A stretch of 64,000 nt of DNA from Acinetobacter sp. ANC 3903 (GCF_002135315.1 NZ_NEGA01000008.1:124001-188000); one strand, 5' to 3'; counted from the first letter of the stretch, positions 26,648-36,170 are shown. Made by a program: numbers and translations. Notes: a model not told the origin generated them from the sequence alone.

Positions 26648-28450
26648 ATGCCACAATACAAAGCGCCCTTACGTGATATGCAATTCGTTCTGCATGAACT
26701 TTTAAATGCAGAAGAACATTACGGAAAATTACCTGCATTCCAGGAAAGCGTAAGCCGTGAGTTGGTTGACCAATATCTGGAAGCTGCTGCAGACTTCTGT
26801 GAAAACGAACTTTCTCCTCTTAACCAAGTGGGCGACCGTGAAGGTTGTACTTGGAACGACGGCGTTGTTACAACTCCGACTGGTTTTAAAGAAGCGTACC
26901 AAAAATATATCGAACTTGGTTTTCCTTCTCTTTCTGCTGAAGAGCAATATGGCGGTCAAGGCTTGCCTAACTCTTTAGGTATCACTATTTCTGAAATGGT
27001 CGGTACTGCAAACTGGGCGTGGGGCATGTACCCTGGTCTTTCTCACGGTGCAGTCCGTACTTTAGAACACCACGGTTCTCAAGAACAAAAAGATGCTTAC
27101 CTGCCAAATCTGGTTTCAGGTGTTTGGACAGGTACCATGTGCTTGACTGAATCTCATGCAGGTTCTGACTTGGGTATCATCCGTACCAAAGCTGAACCAA
27201 ATGCTGACGGTAGCTATGCAATCTCTGGCGAGAAAATCTTTATCTCTGCTGGTGAACACGACATGGCTGAGAACATTGTTCACATCGTACTTGCTCGTCT
27301 GCCTGGTGCCCCTAAAGGTACTAAAGGGATTTCACTATTCATTGTGCCTAAGTTCAACCTGAACGAAGATGGTTCAGTGGGCGAACGCAATGCTGTACGT
27401 TGTGGTTCAATTGAACACAAAATGGGTATTCACGGTAACGCAACCTGTGTCATCAACTTTGATAACGCAAAAGGCTTCCTGATTGGCCCTGAAAACCGTG
27501 GTCTGAACTGCATGTTCACTTTCATGAACACTGCACGTATCGGTACTGCTGTACAAGGCCTTTCAGCTTCTGAAGCATCTTTCCAGGGTGCACTTGCCTA
27601 TGCCAAAGACCGTTTGGCAATGCGTTCACTTTCAGGTGTTAAAGCGCCAGAAAAAGAAGCTGATCCGATTATTGTTCACCCTGCTGTACGTAATATGCTT
27701 TTAACTCAAAAGTCATATGCAGAAGCTGGTCGTGCACTGGTGTACTTATTGGCTCAATACGCTGATGTAGTTGAACACGGTACAACTGAAGAAGAACGTA
27801 AAGCTGCAGACAACATGCTGTCTTTATTGACTCCAATTGCCAAAGCCTTCTTGACTGAAACTGGTTCTGAATCTGCAAAACACGGGGTTCAAGTGTTCGG
27901 TGGTCATGGTTTCATCTCTGAACACGGCATGGAACAAATTGTTCGTGATACCCGTATTGCCTGCTTGTACGAAGGTACTACTGAAATCCAGGCACTGGAT
28001 TTATTAGGCCGTAAAGTTTTGGGTACTCAAGGTGCAATGTTGAAAGACTTCACCAAGATCATCCATAAATTTGCTGAAGCAAACAAAGACAATGCTGCAA
28101 TGAAAGAATTTGTTGAACCGCTTGCTGCTCTTAACAAAGAGTGGGGTGATTTGACCATGCAGATTGGTGTGCGTGCAATGCAAAATCCGGATGAAGTTGG
28201 TGCAGCTGCGGTGGATTACCTGTACTTCTCGGGTTATGTAACGCTTGCTTATTTATGGGCTCGTATGGCACTTGTTGCTCAAGAAACATTAGCGGCTGGC
28301 ACAACTGATGTAGATTTCTACAACGCGAAAGTGACCACTGCCCGTTTCTACTTCAAGAAAATTCTTCCACGCGTTCGCTCACACGTTGACGTGATCGCAG
28401 GTGGTGTAGAGCCATTGTTGTCTTTAGATGCTGAACACTTCGCATTCTAA
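26648..28450 (+). CDS. Acyl-CoA dehydrogenase (600 aa, DmdC-like architecture)
   Basis: This FAD-dependent enzyme oxidises acyl-CoA to trans-2-enoyl-CoA. At 600 residues it is the long type with an extra N-terminal helical segment (starting MPQYKAPLRDMQFVLHELL), the three canonical acyl-CoA dehydrogenase domains, and an extra C-terminal domain of about 120 residues as in DmdC-like proteins. Flavin and substrate motifs include MCLTESHAGSDLG, GTKG-type loop and CLYEGTTEIQALDLLGRK. The start at 26648 has GAGGAA upstream; the frame back to 26573 has no homology. A paralogue follows. The natural chain length is not known. Confidence 0.92.
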   Translation: MPQYKAPLRDMQFVLHELLNAEEHYGKLPAFQESVSRELVDQYLEAAADFCENELSPLNQVGDREGCTWNDGVVTTPTGFKEAYQKYIELGFPSLSAEEQYGGQGLPNSLGITISEMVGTANWAWGMYPGLSHGAVRTLEHHGSQEQKDAYLPNLVSGVWTGTMCLTESHAGSDLGIIRTKAEPNADGSYAISGEKIFISAGEHDMAENIVHIVLARLPGAPKGTKGISLFIVPKFNLNEDGSVGERNAVRCGSIEHKMGIHGNATCVINFDNAKGFLIGPENRGLNCMFTFMNTARIGTAVQGLSASEASFQGALAYAKDRLAMRSLSGVKAPEKEADPIIVHPAVRNMLLTQKSYAEAGRALVYLLAQYADVVEHGTTEEERKAADNMLSLLTPIAKAFLTETGSESAKHGVQVFGGHGFISEHGMEQIVRDTRIACLYEGTTEIQALDLLGRKVLGTQGAMLKDFTKIIHKFAEANKDNAAMKEFVEPLAALNKEWGDLTMQIGVRAMQNPDEVGAAAVDYLYFSGYVTLAYLWARMALVAQETLAAGTTDVDFYNAKVTTARFYFKKILPRVRSHVDVIAGGVEPLLSLDAEHFAF

Positions 28451-28475
28451 GTGCATGACATTTTAAACTGATGTG

Positions 28476-28516
28476 AGAAAAAGGACGGTCATGGTTTTGG
28501 CAGTCCTTTTTCTTTA
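28476..28516 (+). terminator. Terminator between the two dehydrogenase genes
   Basis: agaaaaaggac pairs with gtcctttttct around a 16-nt loop that is itself partly paired. The T-rich arm gives the terminator tail. It suggests that the two paralogues can be transcribed separately. Confidence 0.6.
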
Positions 28517-28619
28517 TCAAATCAACAAAAAATTAACCTTTAGTCATCTAACAACATGAATTTTCATCTATTAGACTGATTAAACCAAACTGACTCAAAC
28601 AATAAACAGGTGACTCACT

Positions 28620-30401
28620 ATGCCAATCTATAATGCACCTCTTGCGGATATGAAATTCATCCTTAATGATGTTTTTAATGCAGAACAATTCTGGCAAGCC
28701 AATGAAAACCTTGCTCATATTGATGCTGCGACTGCGGAAGCTATTCTTGAGGAAATGGCGAAATTTGCGCAAAACGTGACCCTTCCATTGAACCGTACAG
28801 GTGATGAAGAAGGCGCTAAAATTGAAAATGGCAATGTGACTACCCCGGCAGGCTTTAAACAAGCATTCAAGCAATATGCTGAAGGTGGCTGGATTGGCTT
28901 AGGTGCTGATGCGGAATGGGGCGGTCAGGAAATGCCTAAAATGCTGACTGTACTGTCTGATGAAATGCTGTTCGCTACTAACCCCTCATTCATGCTCTAC
29001 CCGCTTCTTTCAGTCGGTGCTGGTATGGCATTGAACAGCTATGCATCTCAAGAACAAAAAGAAACCTATCTTCCTAAAATCTATTCTGGGGAATGGTCAG
29101 GCACCATGTGCTTAACCGAGCCACATGCAGGGACTGACCTAGGGATTATTAAAACCAAAGCTGAACGTAACGAAGACGGTACTTACAACATTACTGGTAC
29201 CAAAATCTTTATTACTGGCGGTGACCACGACCTAGCTGAAAACATCATTCACTTGGTATTGGCAAAAACTCCGGATGCACCTGCCGGTTCACGTGGTATT
29301 TCACTATTCATTGTGCCGAAATTCATTGTGAATGCTGATGGTTCTTTGGGTGAGCGCAATTCAGCAGGCCCGGGTTCGATTGAACACAAGATGGGGATCA
29401 AGGCATCTGCAACTTGCGTGATGAACTTTGACGGCGCCAAAGGCTACCTGGTTGGCAAAGAAAATGAAGGCTTGGCAGCCATGTTCGTAATGATGAACTA
29501 CGAACGTCTGTCTATGGGTATTCAAGGCCTAGGTGCATCTGAATTTGCTTACCAGAACGCAGCACAGTACGCGACTGACCGCCTACAAGGCCGCAGTGCA
29601 GCAGGTGTAAAATCTCCAGAAAAACCTGCTGACAGCATTCTTGTCCATGGCGATGTACGTCGCATGTTGCTTAATGCACGTGCCAACAACGAAGCATCTC
29701 GTGCCTTTGCAGTATATGTAGGTCAACAGCTCGACATCACCAAATTCTCGACCGATGCAGAAGCAGTAAAGAAAGCCAATGACCGCGTTGCCCTGTTAAC
29801 GCCAATCGCTAAAGCCTACCTGACTGACACAGCATTTAACGCAACTTTAGACGCGCAAATGGTATTTGGTGGTCATGGCTTCATTCGTGAATGGGGTATG
29901 GAACAGTGTATCCGTGACCTGCGTATCTCACAGATTTATGAAGGTACCAACGGCGTTCAGTCTCAGGATTTAATCGGTCGTAAAACCATTAAATGTGGCG
30001 GCGCATTTATTGAAGAATATATTCAAGAAATCCGTGACTTTGCCAACGACCTTGATGCTGAGCTAAACTTCATCAAAGATGCCACTTTAGATGCAGCAGC
30101 AGAAATTCAATCGGTAACGCAATATATTCTAGAAGCCAGCAAAGAGAATATCGACTTCTCGAATGCGGCAGCAGTTGACTATCTACATGCAGTCGGCTTG
30201 CTCAGCTTCTCTTATATGTTTGCGAAAATTGCAAAAGCTGCAAGTGCAAAAGAAGGTGATTTCTACAGCAATAAAGTTTCACTTGCACTTTACTTCGTAC
30301 AACGCGTTTTGCCTGAACTTGCAGTACGCATTGCGAAAATCAAAGCAGGTGCTGAAGTGGTCATGAACTTCTCTGAAGACTACTTTACTAGCCAAGCTTA
30401 A
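28620..30401 (+). CDS. Acyl-CoA dehydrogenase (593 aa), paralogue of the upstream gene
   Basis: This protein has the same domain order as its upstream neighbour: N-terminal extension (MPIYNAPLADMKFILND), dehydrogenase domains with MCLTEPHAGTDLGIIKTKAE and QIYEGTNGVQSQDLIGRK, and the extra C-terminal domain. The two are clearly related over their whole length, so a tandem duplication is likely. The start ATG follows a CAGGTGACTCACT ribosome site. A terminator lies downstream. Substrate range could differ between the two, but the sequence does not show it. Confidence 0.92.
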   Translation: MPIYNAPLADMKFILNDVFNAEQFWQANENLAHIDAATAEAILEEMAKFAQNVTLPLNRTGDEEGAKIENGNVTTPAGFKQAFKQYAEGGWIGLGADAEWGGQEMPKMLTVLSDEMLFATNPSFMLYPLLSVGAGMALNSYASQEQKETYLPKIYSGEWSGTMCLTEPHAGTDLGIIKTKAERNEDGTYNITGTKIFITGGDHDLAENIIHLVLAKTPDAPAGSRGISLFIVPKFIVNADGSLGERNSAGPGSIEHKMGIKASATCVMNFDGAKGYLVGKENEGLAAMFVMMNYERLSMGIQGLGASEFAYQNAAQYATDRLQGRSAAGVKSPEKPADSILVHGDVRRMLLNARANNEASRAFAVYVGQQLDITKFSTDAEAVKKANDRVALLTPIAKAYLTDTAFNATLDAQMVFGGHGFIREWGMEQCIRDLRISQIYEGTNGVQSQDLIGRKTIKCGGAFIEEYIQEIRDFANDLDAELNFIKDATLDAAAEIQSVTQYILEASKENIDFSNAAAVDYLHAVGLLSFSYMFAKIAKAASAKEGDFYSNKVSLALYFVQRVLPELAVRIAKIKAGAEVVMNFSEDYFTSQA

Positions 30402-30420
30402 TCCTGAACAAAAATAAGCG

Positions 30421-30456
30421 ATAAAAAAACGCCTGCAATTGCAGGCGTTTTTTATG
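30421..30456 (+). terminator. Rho-independent terminator
   Basis: A strong stem aaaaaacgcctgcaat/attgcaggcgtttttt directly follows the second dehydrogenase gene. It may also serve the small gene on the opposite strand. Confidence 0.9.
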
Positions 30457-30469
30457 GTCCCAGAAGGAC

Positions 30470-30679
30470 TTAAACTTTTTCAATAATAATTGAATCTGCG
30501 GTTTTTTTACCGCTTTGCTCTGGATGATTAATCTTTACAATTTTAATCACACCTGTAGTCGCCAATGATTCACATAGATCGACAATATTTTGCATATGGC
30601 TAATTTCAATCCCTGAACCCAATATGAGTTTTTTTCCGGCTTGCAATTCATTAATTTTTGTTTGAATTTTTTCTATCAT
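30470..30679 (-). CDS. Small hypothetical protein (69 aa)
   Basis: The frame encodes MIEKIQTKINELQAGKKLI and ends KTADSIIIEKV. A ribosome site AGGGAAAAAG lies just upstream of the ATG, and the composition is ordinary for a soluble protein with a helix at the N-terminus and beta-strands after it. It is convergent with the dehydrogenase gene and divergent from the psiE-like gene. I do not recognise a family. Confidence 0.6.
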   Translation of the reverse strand: MIEKIQTKINELQAGKKLILGSGIEISHMQNIVDLCESLATTGVIKIVKINHPEQSGKKTADSIIIEKV

Positions 30680-30840
30680 TTTCTTTTTCCCTAAGATTTA
30701 AAACAACACTCTCTACATTACATGAATTTCGCATAAAAAAAATACAAAAAAAATTATGTTTTTTTGTTTAGCGGTTGATATGTGCATGAAATTTGCTTGT
30801 TATTTAATGAAATATCAATTGATAAGTATAGGAGGTAGAG

Positions 30841-31338
30841 ATGACAAACCGTGATTCTAAAGTAGAAAAGATAGAAGCCCTCCTCGACCGTTTTGGCAAT
30901 ATCGCAGTAGAAGGCTTTCACTATATTGCGCTATTTATTATTGGCTGTATGGTGATCTGGTCTGCCGGACATACCGTATTTGAAATTTTGGCGGTCAATC
31001 AATTCGCCACGATTGATGACATTCTCTTATTGTTTATTTATCTAGAACTGGGTGCAATGGTCGGAATCTATTTTAAGACCAACCACATGCCGGTTCGCTT
31101 TCTGATTTATATCGCCATTACAGCACTCACTCGCTTATTGATCTCAGATATCCAACACGACCATAAGGCGGATATGGATTTGATCATTATTACCGGTTCA
31201 ATCCTGATTTTAGCTTTTGCGATTCTAGTTGTCCGATATGCTTCCTGGACTTTTCCTTCCGTGATTCGTGACAAACATTCAGAAAACCCTCTGCCTGAAG
31301 GTAAGACCCCACGACCACAAGATGACGAGCTGGCTTAA
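30841..31338 (+). CDS. PsiE-family inner-membrane protein
   Basis: This 165-residue protein matches the phosphate-starvation-inducible PsiE family. Four transmembrane segments are visible at about residues 28-50, 58-78, 88-106 and 115-134, with the family motif YLELGAMVGIYFKTNHMPVRFLIYIAITALTR between the second and third. The ATG has a perfect GGAGG ribosome site 6 nt upstream. The function is unknown. I see no clear PhoB box upstream, so phosphate control is not supported by the sequence here. Confidence 0.87.
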   Translation: MTNRDSKVEKIEALLDRFGNIAVEGFHYIALFIIGCMVIWSAGHTVFEILAVNQFATIDDILLLFIYLELGAMVGIYFKTNHMPVRFLIYIAITALTRLLISDIQHDHKADMDLIIITGSILILAFAILVVRYASWTFPSVIRDKHSENPLPEGKTPRPQDDELA

Positions 31339-31345
31339 CATATTA

Positions 31346-31372
31346 AAGCCCCTCTTTTTTAAAGAGGGGTTT
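31346..31372. terminator. Terminator-like GAGGGG palindrome
   Basis: cccctcttt pairs with aaagagggg around a short T-rich loop, and a G/T-rich tail follows. It lies between the convergent psiE-like and Pro/Tyr-rich protein genes. It resembles the GGAGG palindromes at 10647, 10976 and 32542. Confidence 0.6.
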
Positions 31373-31401
31373 GGGGAGATTTAATAATTAAAAATGAATC
31401 T

Positions 31402-31875
31402 TTAACGATTCGGCACTAACATATAACGCCCATTTTCAAAAATCCAATAAGTGCCATTCGGTGGTGCAGGCAAACCCAAACGTTGCCAATCACTGATAAA
31501 GGTCGTGGTTGAACTTTCAATGCGGGCTGTTCTCGGATCACCATTCACCCAGCTATAGCTTTGAGAATTTTGTGTAATGGTGGTTGGTGCCTGATATTGA
31601 ATACTGATGCCATTCTGAATGGTCGGATAATTCTGATGATGCGGTGGATGCTGCGGATCATTCGGATAGTGCTGTGGATAATGTTGCTGCTGATGAGGAT
31701 AGTTATTTTGAGTATAACTGTTTTGTGGATAATGATTTTGCGGATAATAAGGACGAGGTTGGTAGCGAGTGGTATCTACCCCGCGATAATTTGACCAGCG
31801 ATTTTCCGCCTGCGTTGTTGCAGAAGCTCCCAAGAGCACCATGCCACTCAAAGCACAAAGAACTGCTAATTTCAT
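31402..31875 (-). CDS. Exported Tyr/Pro/Asn/Gln-rich hypothetical protein
   Basis: This 157-residue protein has a clear signal peptide (MKLAVLCALSGMVLLGASATTQA). A low-complexity region of about 55 residues follows, made of degenerate NYPQ/HYPQ-like units (YPQNHYPQNSYTQNNYP). A conserved-looking C-terminal part contains RTARIESSTTTFISDWQRLGLPAPPNGTYWIFENGRYMLV, resembling the RcnB-type C-terminal region. The ATG at 31875 is preferred over an in-frame TTG further up. It is predicted to be periplasmic. The role is unknown. Confidence 0.7.
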   Translation of the reverse strand: MKLAVLCALSGMVLLGASATTQAENRWSNYRGVDTTRYQPRPYYPQNHYPQNSYTQNNYPHQQQHYPQHYPNDPQHPPHHQNYPTIQNGISIQYQAPTTITQNSQSYSWVNGDPRTARIESSTTTFISDWQRLGLPAPPNGTYWIFENGRYMLVPNR

Positions 31876-32044
31876 AAGAGCCACCAAACATACGATATAA
31901 AACTTATTTTAATCCCTAGTTTAGGATAAAAAATGAATAAAAAAACAGCAAATGCAAAGTTTTGTAAATTAAATATTTCGCTGATTTTCTCCTCAGACAC
32001 ATCTCGGCTCAAATTATGAATATGCTAAAATACTGTTTTTTATT

Positions 32045-32518
32045 ATGGGATCAAACAAAGTGTCTGATTTAAGTTTTGACCGCCTACATCAATTCTTTTG
32101 CAAGGTTCCAAGTATTCAAGAATCTTTAATTAATGCTTATGGTTCAGATGGTCAACATGCATGGTGGTTTAAATTTCAAATCAATGTTGAACATCCTCTG
32201 GCATGGCAAACCGTACAGGAACTGGGTCATGTATTGAATTACATTTCCAAGAATGAACGTTTACCGACACAGTTTTTACCTGTATCTCCGCCACCTTATA
32301 TGAATGGTGAAGCCAAAGAATTTTTGGCTTGGGTGATTCAATGCAACCATCCAGATTTTCCACCCGATGTCGTTTGTGACTGGTTAGAAGCACGTTTACC
32401 TCAGCCGGTTGAAGATGAAAACCAGTGGAAAATTAAAACGGATTTAAAAGAACTGGATAAAATGAAAGATGCCGATTTGGATAAACTCGTTCCACCGAAT
32501 CCTGAACCTAAGAATTAA
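32045..32518 (+). CDS. Hypothetical protein (157 aa)
   Basis: This is a soluble, acidic protein without signal peptide or membrane segment. It has several Trp and Pro residues in its middle (HAWWFKFQINVEHPLAW, PPYMNGEAKEFLAWVIQ) and a charged, Lys/Asp-rich tail ending PPNPEPKN. I do not recognise the family. The ATG at 32045 lacks a strong ribosome site; a GTG at 32060 is an alternative start. It is convergent with the phospholipase-D-family gene. Confidence 0.65.
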   Translation: MGSNKVSDLSFDRLHQFFCKVPSIQESLINAYGSDGQHAWWFKFQINVEHPLAWQTVQELGHVLNYISKNERLPTQFLPVSPPPYMNGEAKEFLAWVIQCNHPDFPPDVVCDWLEARLPQPVEDENQWKIKTDLKELDKMKDADLDKLVPPNPEPKN

Positions 32519-32541
32519 GAAAGTGCTTGAATCCCTCCTGA

Positions 32542-32562
32542 CCTCCCTTTAAAAAAGGGAGG
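32542..32562. terminator. Terminator-like GGGAGG palindrome
   Basis: cctcccttt pairs with aaagggagg around a 3-nt loop between two convergent genes. It is the fourth GGAGG-type palindrome in the window. Confidence 0.6.
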
Positions 32563-32566
32563 AGTA

Positions 32567-34030
32567 TTAGAAGGTAGACAATCCGCTCCACTCCATAAAA
32601 CGGTAAATCAGATATTTCAGTTTCGATTCATCTGCATATTGACCGTAATCGACACTCATATTTTTACCATTCAGATTCGACCAGGCCGTATCAAAATAGC
32701 TTTGAGCATCGCTAAACACTGGCGCTTGTGATGAACCAACCACGCGTAAATTGGTTTCCAGATTATAGTTTTTGATGTTCCGTGCCGTAAAATTGGCTGA
32801 ACCCAAAATCAGTTCAGACTGCTGAGCATTTGATTTAATAATCATCTTGCTATGGCATTGTTCACCTTGGGTATTGCACCAACGTACAGGCACACCCACA
32901 TCATTCAATTCAGAGGCGACTTGCCGGTTGGGAATGCCATTTTTTTTCCGCCCAAACGCATCCTTATTCGGATCCATCAGTACTCGGACTTTAACCCCAC
33001 GTTCATGTGCAGCAATCAAGGCTTTAACAATATACCGTTCTGACAAGTAGAACATCGCCAGATCAATCTGCTCTTTGGGTTTGGCGGTTTCAATCAATTT
33101 AATCGTTTCATCATAAATAGCTTTTTCTGTCAGCACCTGAACTTGCGGCAAAGATTTTTCAGCTTCAAATTCACCTACAATCACCATCGGAATGTCGCCT
33201 TTGGACATCCGGCCCACAGCCTGCTCGGTCTTCAATACATCAATGGCTGTATTGCCCGTTACCAGCAAGGCAACATTGGAATGACGTGAACTGCCATCAT
33301 GCGGATTGGCTGAAGTCACCAAAGCTTTCCAGCCCTGAGCCGTATCCACCACCAGGGTTTTACGGTGATTGGCCCTAAAATTAAACAGATTAAAATAACT
33401 GCGCAGGGTAATTTTTTCCTTCCCAAACGGATTGCTTAACCAGCCTTTTTCAGGATTATTGCCGGCATCCTGACAACAGATATACCAGAAACCAGACCAC
33501 AATGGATTGGATGCACGTAGCGGTCTTAAATCCGTTTCAATCACGTCAATACCTGCATTACGCAACTGACGATAATGCTTGGGTGCAATACCACCATAGA
33601 CAGAATTAATCGGGTCAGTAATCACCTTAATTTCAATATTTGGCTGCACACCGCGTTTTAAAATCAAGGCATCGGTGAGTTGTTGCGCCAGTGCCCGGTG
33701 GGTTAGTGTGGATTCCCCGACTTCGCTATTGAATAAAAACATGTCCAGTACAATCGTACTTTGTGCCTCATCAATCATCTTTAACATTTCATTAAAAATA
33801 TGATGATCTTGCTGCTGTTTTCCACTCGCATCCAGATAGGTTTGGTCTGCAATAAACTTCACCTCGGCATGCCGCAACTTACCGGTAAAATCCAGGCCTT
33901 CAGGCAATGGTTTATAGGTATGATAAATGGCCGATGAGAGATAACCCAAAGCCAGCAAACCGACAATCACACTGACATAACGACGGCGTGACCAATTCAA
34001 TTGCTGATGAATTCGTTGAAAAATACGCAT
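32567..34030 (-). CDS. Phospholipase D family protein (cardiolipin synthase-like)
   Basis: This 487-residue membrane-anchored protein has one N-terminal transmembrane segment (about residues 18-38) and two phospholipase D half-sites. The HKD motifs are NHRKTLVVD near residue 222 and CHSKMIIKSN near residue 395, the latter with SAN following. That is the arrangement of bacterial cardiolipin synthases and phosphatidyltransferases, but the sequence is not close enough for me to name it ClsA, B or C. A terminator hairpin lies only 5 bp upstream of its start codon, which leaves little room for a normal ribosome site. Confidence 0.85.
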   Translation of the reverse strand: MRIFQRIHQQLNWSRRRYVSVIVGLLALGYLSSAIYHTYKPLPEGLDFTGKLRHAEVKFIADQTYLDASGKQQQDHHIFNEMLKMIDEAQSTIVLDMFLFNSEVGESTLTHRALAQQLTDALILKRGVQPNIEIKVITDPINSVYGGIAPKHYRQLRNAGIDVIETDLRPLRASNPLWSGFWYICCQDAGNNPEKGWLSNPFGKEKITLRSYFNLFNFRANHRKTLVVDTAQGWKALVTSANPHDGSSRHSNVALLVTGNTAIDVLKTEQAVGRMSKGDIPMVIVGEFEAEKSLPQVQVLTEKAIYDETIKLIETAKPKEQIDLAMFYLSERYIVKALIAAHERGVKVRVLMDPNKDAFGRKKNGIPNRQVASELNDVGVPVRWCNTQGEQCHSKMIIKSNAQQSELILGSANFTARNIKNYNLETNLRVVGSSQAPVFSDAQSYFDTAWSNLNGKNMSVDYGQYADESKLKYLIYRFMEWSGLSTF

Positions 34031-34034
34031 AACA

Positions 34035-34068
34035 AAAAACCTAGTCCAATGCCATCAGACTAGGTTTT
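34035..34068 (-). terminator. Terminator after znuD, abutting the next start codon
   Basis: On the minus strand aaaacctagtc pairs with gactaggtttt around an 11-nt loop, followed by a T6 run. The T run ends a few bases before the ATG of the phospholipase-D-family gene, so the hairpin covers the place where its ribosome site should be. Confidence 0.8.
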
Positions 34069-34136
34069 ATTGCTTGATTTTTCAAGAGGATTTCTGTGAT
34101 ACCCGCTTGAATCAACTGATCCATGATAACTTTTGC

Positions 34137-36170
34137 CTAAAATCCAAATTCCAAACCAACGGTAAAGTTACGCCCCACTTGCGGAATATTGGACAGGAAC
34201 GATGCATGTGAATAAACCTGTTCATCCAGCAGGTTATTGGCTTTGAAATAGATACGGTAATCATTGCGATCTTTCAATTGACCGGCATAAGACAGTCCTA
34301 CATTCAGCATGTTATAGCCATCTGTTTCAGACTCATAGCTGGCAATCTTGTCCTGATTAAAAACATGGTAATACTCAGCCAAACCTGACCAGTGATCATC
34401 AAAACTTGCATCTACTTTTGTACCGAGGCGGCCTGCCGGAACACGCGGTGCATTTTCTCCCTCAATTTTGCCACGTACATAATCGCCAAATACACCCAGT
34501 TTATAAGTGTCGGTTAAGGCATAAGAAGCTTCTGCTTCAGCGCCATAGAACTTGGCCTTGTCCTGGGTGTAATCCACCAGACGGAAATCTTTATAAGATG
34601 CTGTAGTATCTGCATAAATATAGTTATCAAACCAGTTGTGATAAACGTGCACATGGTAATCAAACTTATCTTGCTCATAATGCAGACCCAGCTCCAGATT
34701 ATTGGATTTTTCTGCACTTAAATTTTCATTACCACGTTCATAAGTGTTGGTCGCGAAATGTTTGCCATTGGCATACAGCTCTTGCGCCAAAGGCAGACGC
34801 TCTTGATGAGAGCCGACCAGAGACAATTTATAGCTCGGTGCAAATTCCCAGTTCACGGCGCCCGAGTAAGAAAAACCATAATCATCAAAATCTTTTTTAT
34901 TGGAATCAATCTCAATTTTTTGCTGATCTAGACGTGCGCCAAGTTCAACATGTACATCATCAAACTGTTTATGCTCTAAGGCAAACAGACTCCACTTTTG
35001 GGTTTTGGTCGGATCCAGTAAAGCTTCTTCACCATCAATATCAAGCTTTTGCTGATTATACTGCCCACCGATTACCCCTTCCCAGTTGGCAATAGGATGA
35101 TGCAGCAGCTCTAAACGTGCATCATAGCCTTGGCTCTTGAAAGTCGTGGCAATATTGTCTTCTTCAATTTCATCATGCTTGTAGTCGGTATAGCTGGCAT
35201 GAGCACGAAGTTTTTGAAAACCGGCAAAAGGATCACTTAATTCAGTGCGAAAATCATAGCGCTCTGTTTTTAGATCGACCCACGGTCCAGCAGCATGTTC
35301 TTCCTCATGCGTATGTCCTAGCTGCTGGCCACAACCAATTAATGAATTCCCTGATACCGCACAATCTTCATATTCATGGCTATGGCCCGGCAAGCCATAC
35401 TGGTCCTGACGGTTGCTATATGAAATCCCGCTAAAGCCTCGGTCATGAATCCAGGACAATCCAATATTGACTGTCTCGCCTTCAGCAAAGGTATTGCCTA
35501 CACGACGTTCTTTTTCACCCTCATGAACATAATCTGGCGCAATATAACTGTTGGCATCCCGTTTTGACCCTTCAACACGTAATGCCACTTGATCAGTTAA
35601 AGCAACGGTCGCCCCTGCACTGGCCAGTTTTTCATCACTACCACTGTTATAACGTAAGCCCAGCTGTCCTTCATAACCCTTTTCCGGTATTTGGGTGGGA
35701 ATCTTATTATCTGTCACATTAACCAGTCCACCCACTGTCCCTGCGCTATAGAGTAAAGTTGATGGTCCACGAATAATCTCGACCTGTTTCGCTAAAATAG
35801 GATCAACCGTTACTGCATGGTCTGGTGAAAGTGTGGATACATCTGCTGTTTCAGAGGCATGTTGCAAGATTTTGACCCGCGCGCCATCCTGTCCGCGAAT
35901 CACCGGACGGCTTGAACCTGAACCATATTGGTTCGAAGATACCCCAAGCTCACCAGCCAAAGCATCACCAATGGTCGTGCCGCCTTCAGCAAGCTTTTTG
36001 TGATCAACTACCTGGTCGGCCACTGCAAAATCTGCCGCCGTCTGGACTAAAGGATGTGCCTGCAATTTGATTGTTTCTAATTGTTGGCTTTGAGGGCTTT
36101 CATCGGCAAAAACAGCAGGTGCGATGACGGCAAAAATAGACAGGGTAATTAAATTCTTATGGAAAAACAT
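34137..36170 (-). CDS. znuD: TonB-dependent zinc receptor (ZnuD-like)
   Basis: This outer-membrane receptor has 677 residues: a signal peptide ending VFA near residue 22, a plug domain with SSRPVIRGQDGARVKIL and VEIIRGPSTLLYSAGTVGGLVNV, and a barrel ending NFTVGLEFGF. An extracellular-type loop is rich in His, Glu and Cys (GHSHEYEDC and GHTHEEEHAAGPW), as in the zinc receptor ZnuD. A perfect Zur-type operator 33 bp upstream of the start supports a role in zinc uptake under starvation. A terminator follows the gene. Confidence 0.9.
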   Translation of the reverse strand: MFFHKNLITLSIFAVIAPAVFADESPQSQQLETIKLQAHPLVQTAADFAVADQVVDHKKLAEGGTTIGDALAGELGVSSNQYGSGSSRPVIRGQDGARVKILQHASETADVSTLSPDHAVTVDPILAKQVEIIRGPSTLLYSAGTVGGLVNVTDNKIPTQIPEKGYEGQLGLRYNSGSDEKLASAGATVALTDQVALRVEGSKRDANSYIAPDYVHEGEKERRVGNTFAEGETVNIGLSWIHDRGFSGISYSNRQDQYGLPGHSHEYEDCAVSGNSLIGCGQQLGHTHEEEHAAGPWVDLKTERYDFRTELSDPFAGFQKLRAHASYTDYKHDEIEEDNIATTFKSQGYDARLELLHHPIANWEGVIGGQYNQQKLDIDGEEALLDPTKTQKWSLFALEHKQFDDVHVELGARLDQQKIEIDSNKKDFDDYGFSYSGAVNWEFAPSYKLSLVGSHQERLPLAQELYANGKHFATNTYERGNENLSAEKSNNLELGLHYEQDKFDYHVHVYHNWFDNYIYADTTASYKDFRLVDYTQDKAKFYGAEAEASYALTDTYKLGVFGDYVRGKIEGENAPRVPAGRLGTKVDASFDDHWSGLAEYYHVFNQDKIASYESETDGYNMLNVGLSYAGQLKDRNDYRIYFKANNLLDEQVYSHASFLSNIPQVGRNFTVGLEFGF

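Noticed and set aside
30700-30840. PhoB box upstream of the PsiE-family gene
   Set aside because: No pair of CTGTCAT-like repeats is present, so phosphate control was not annotated.
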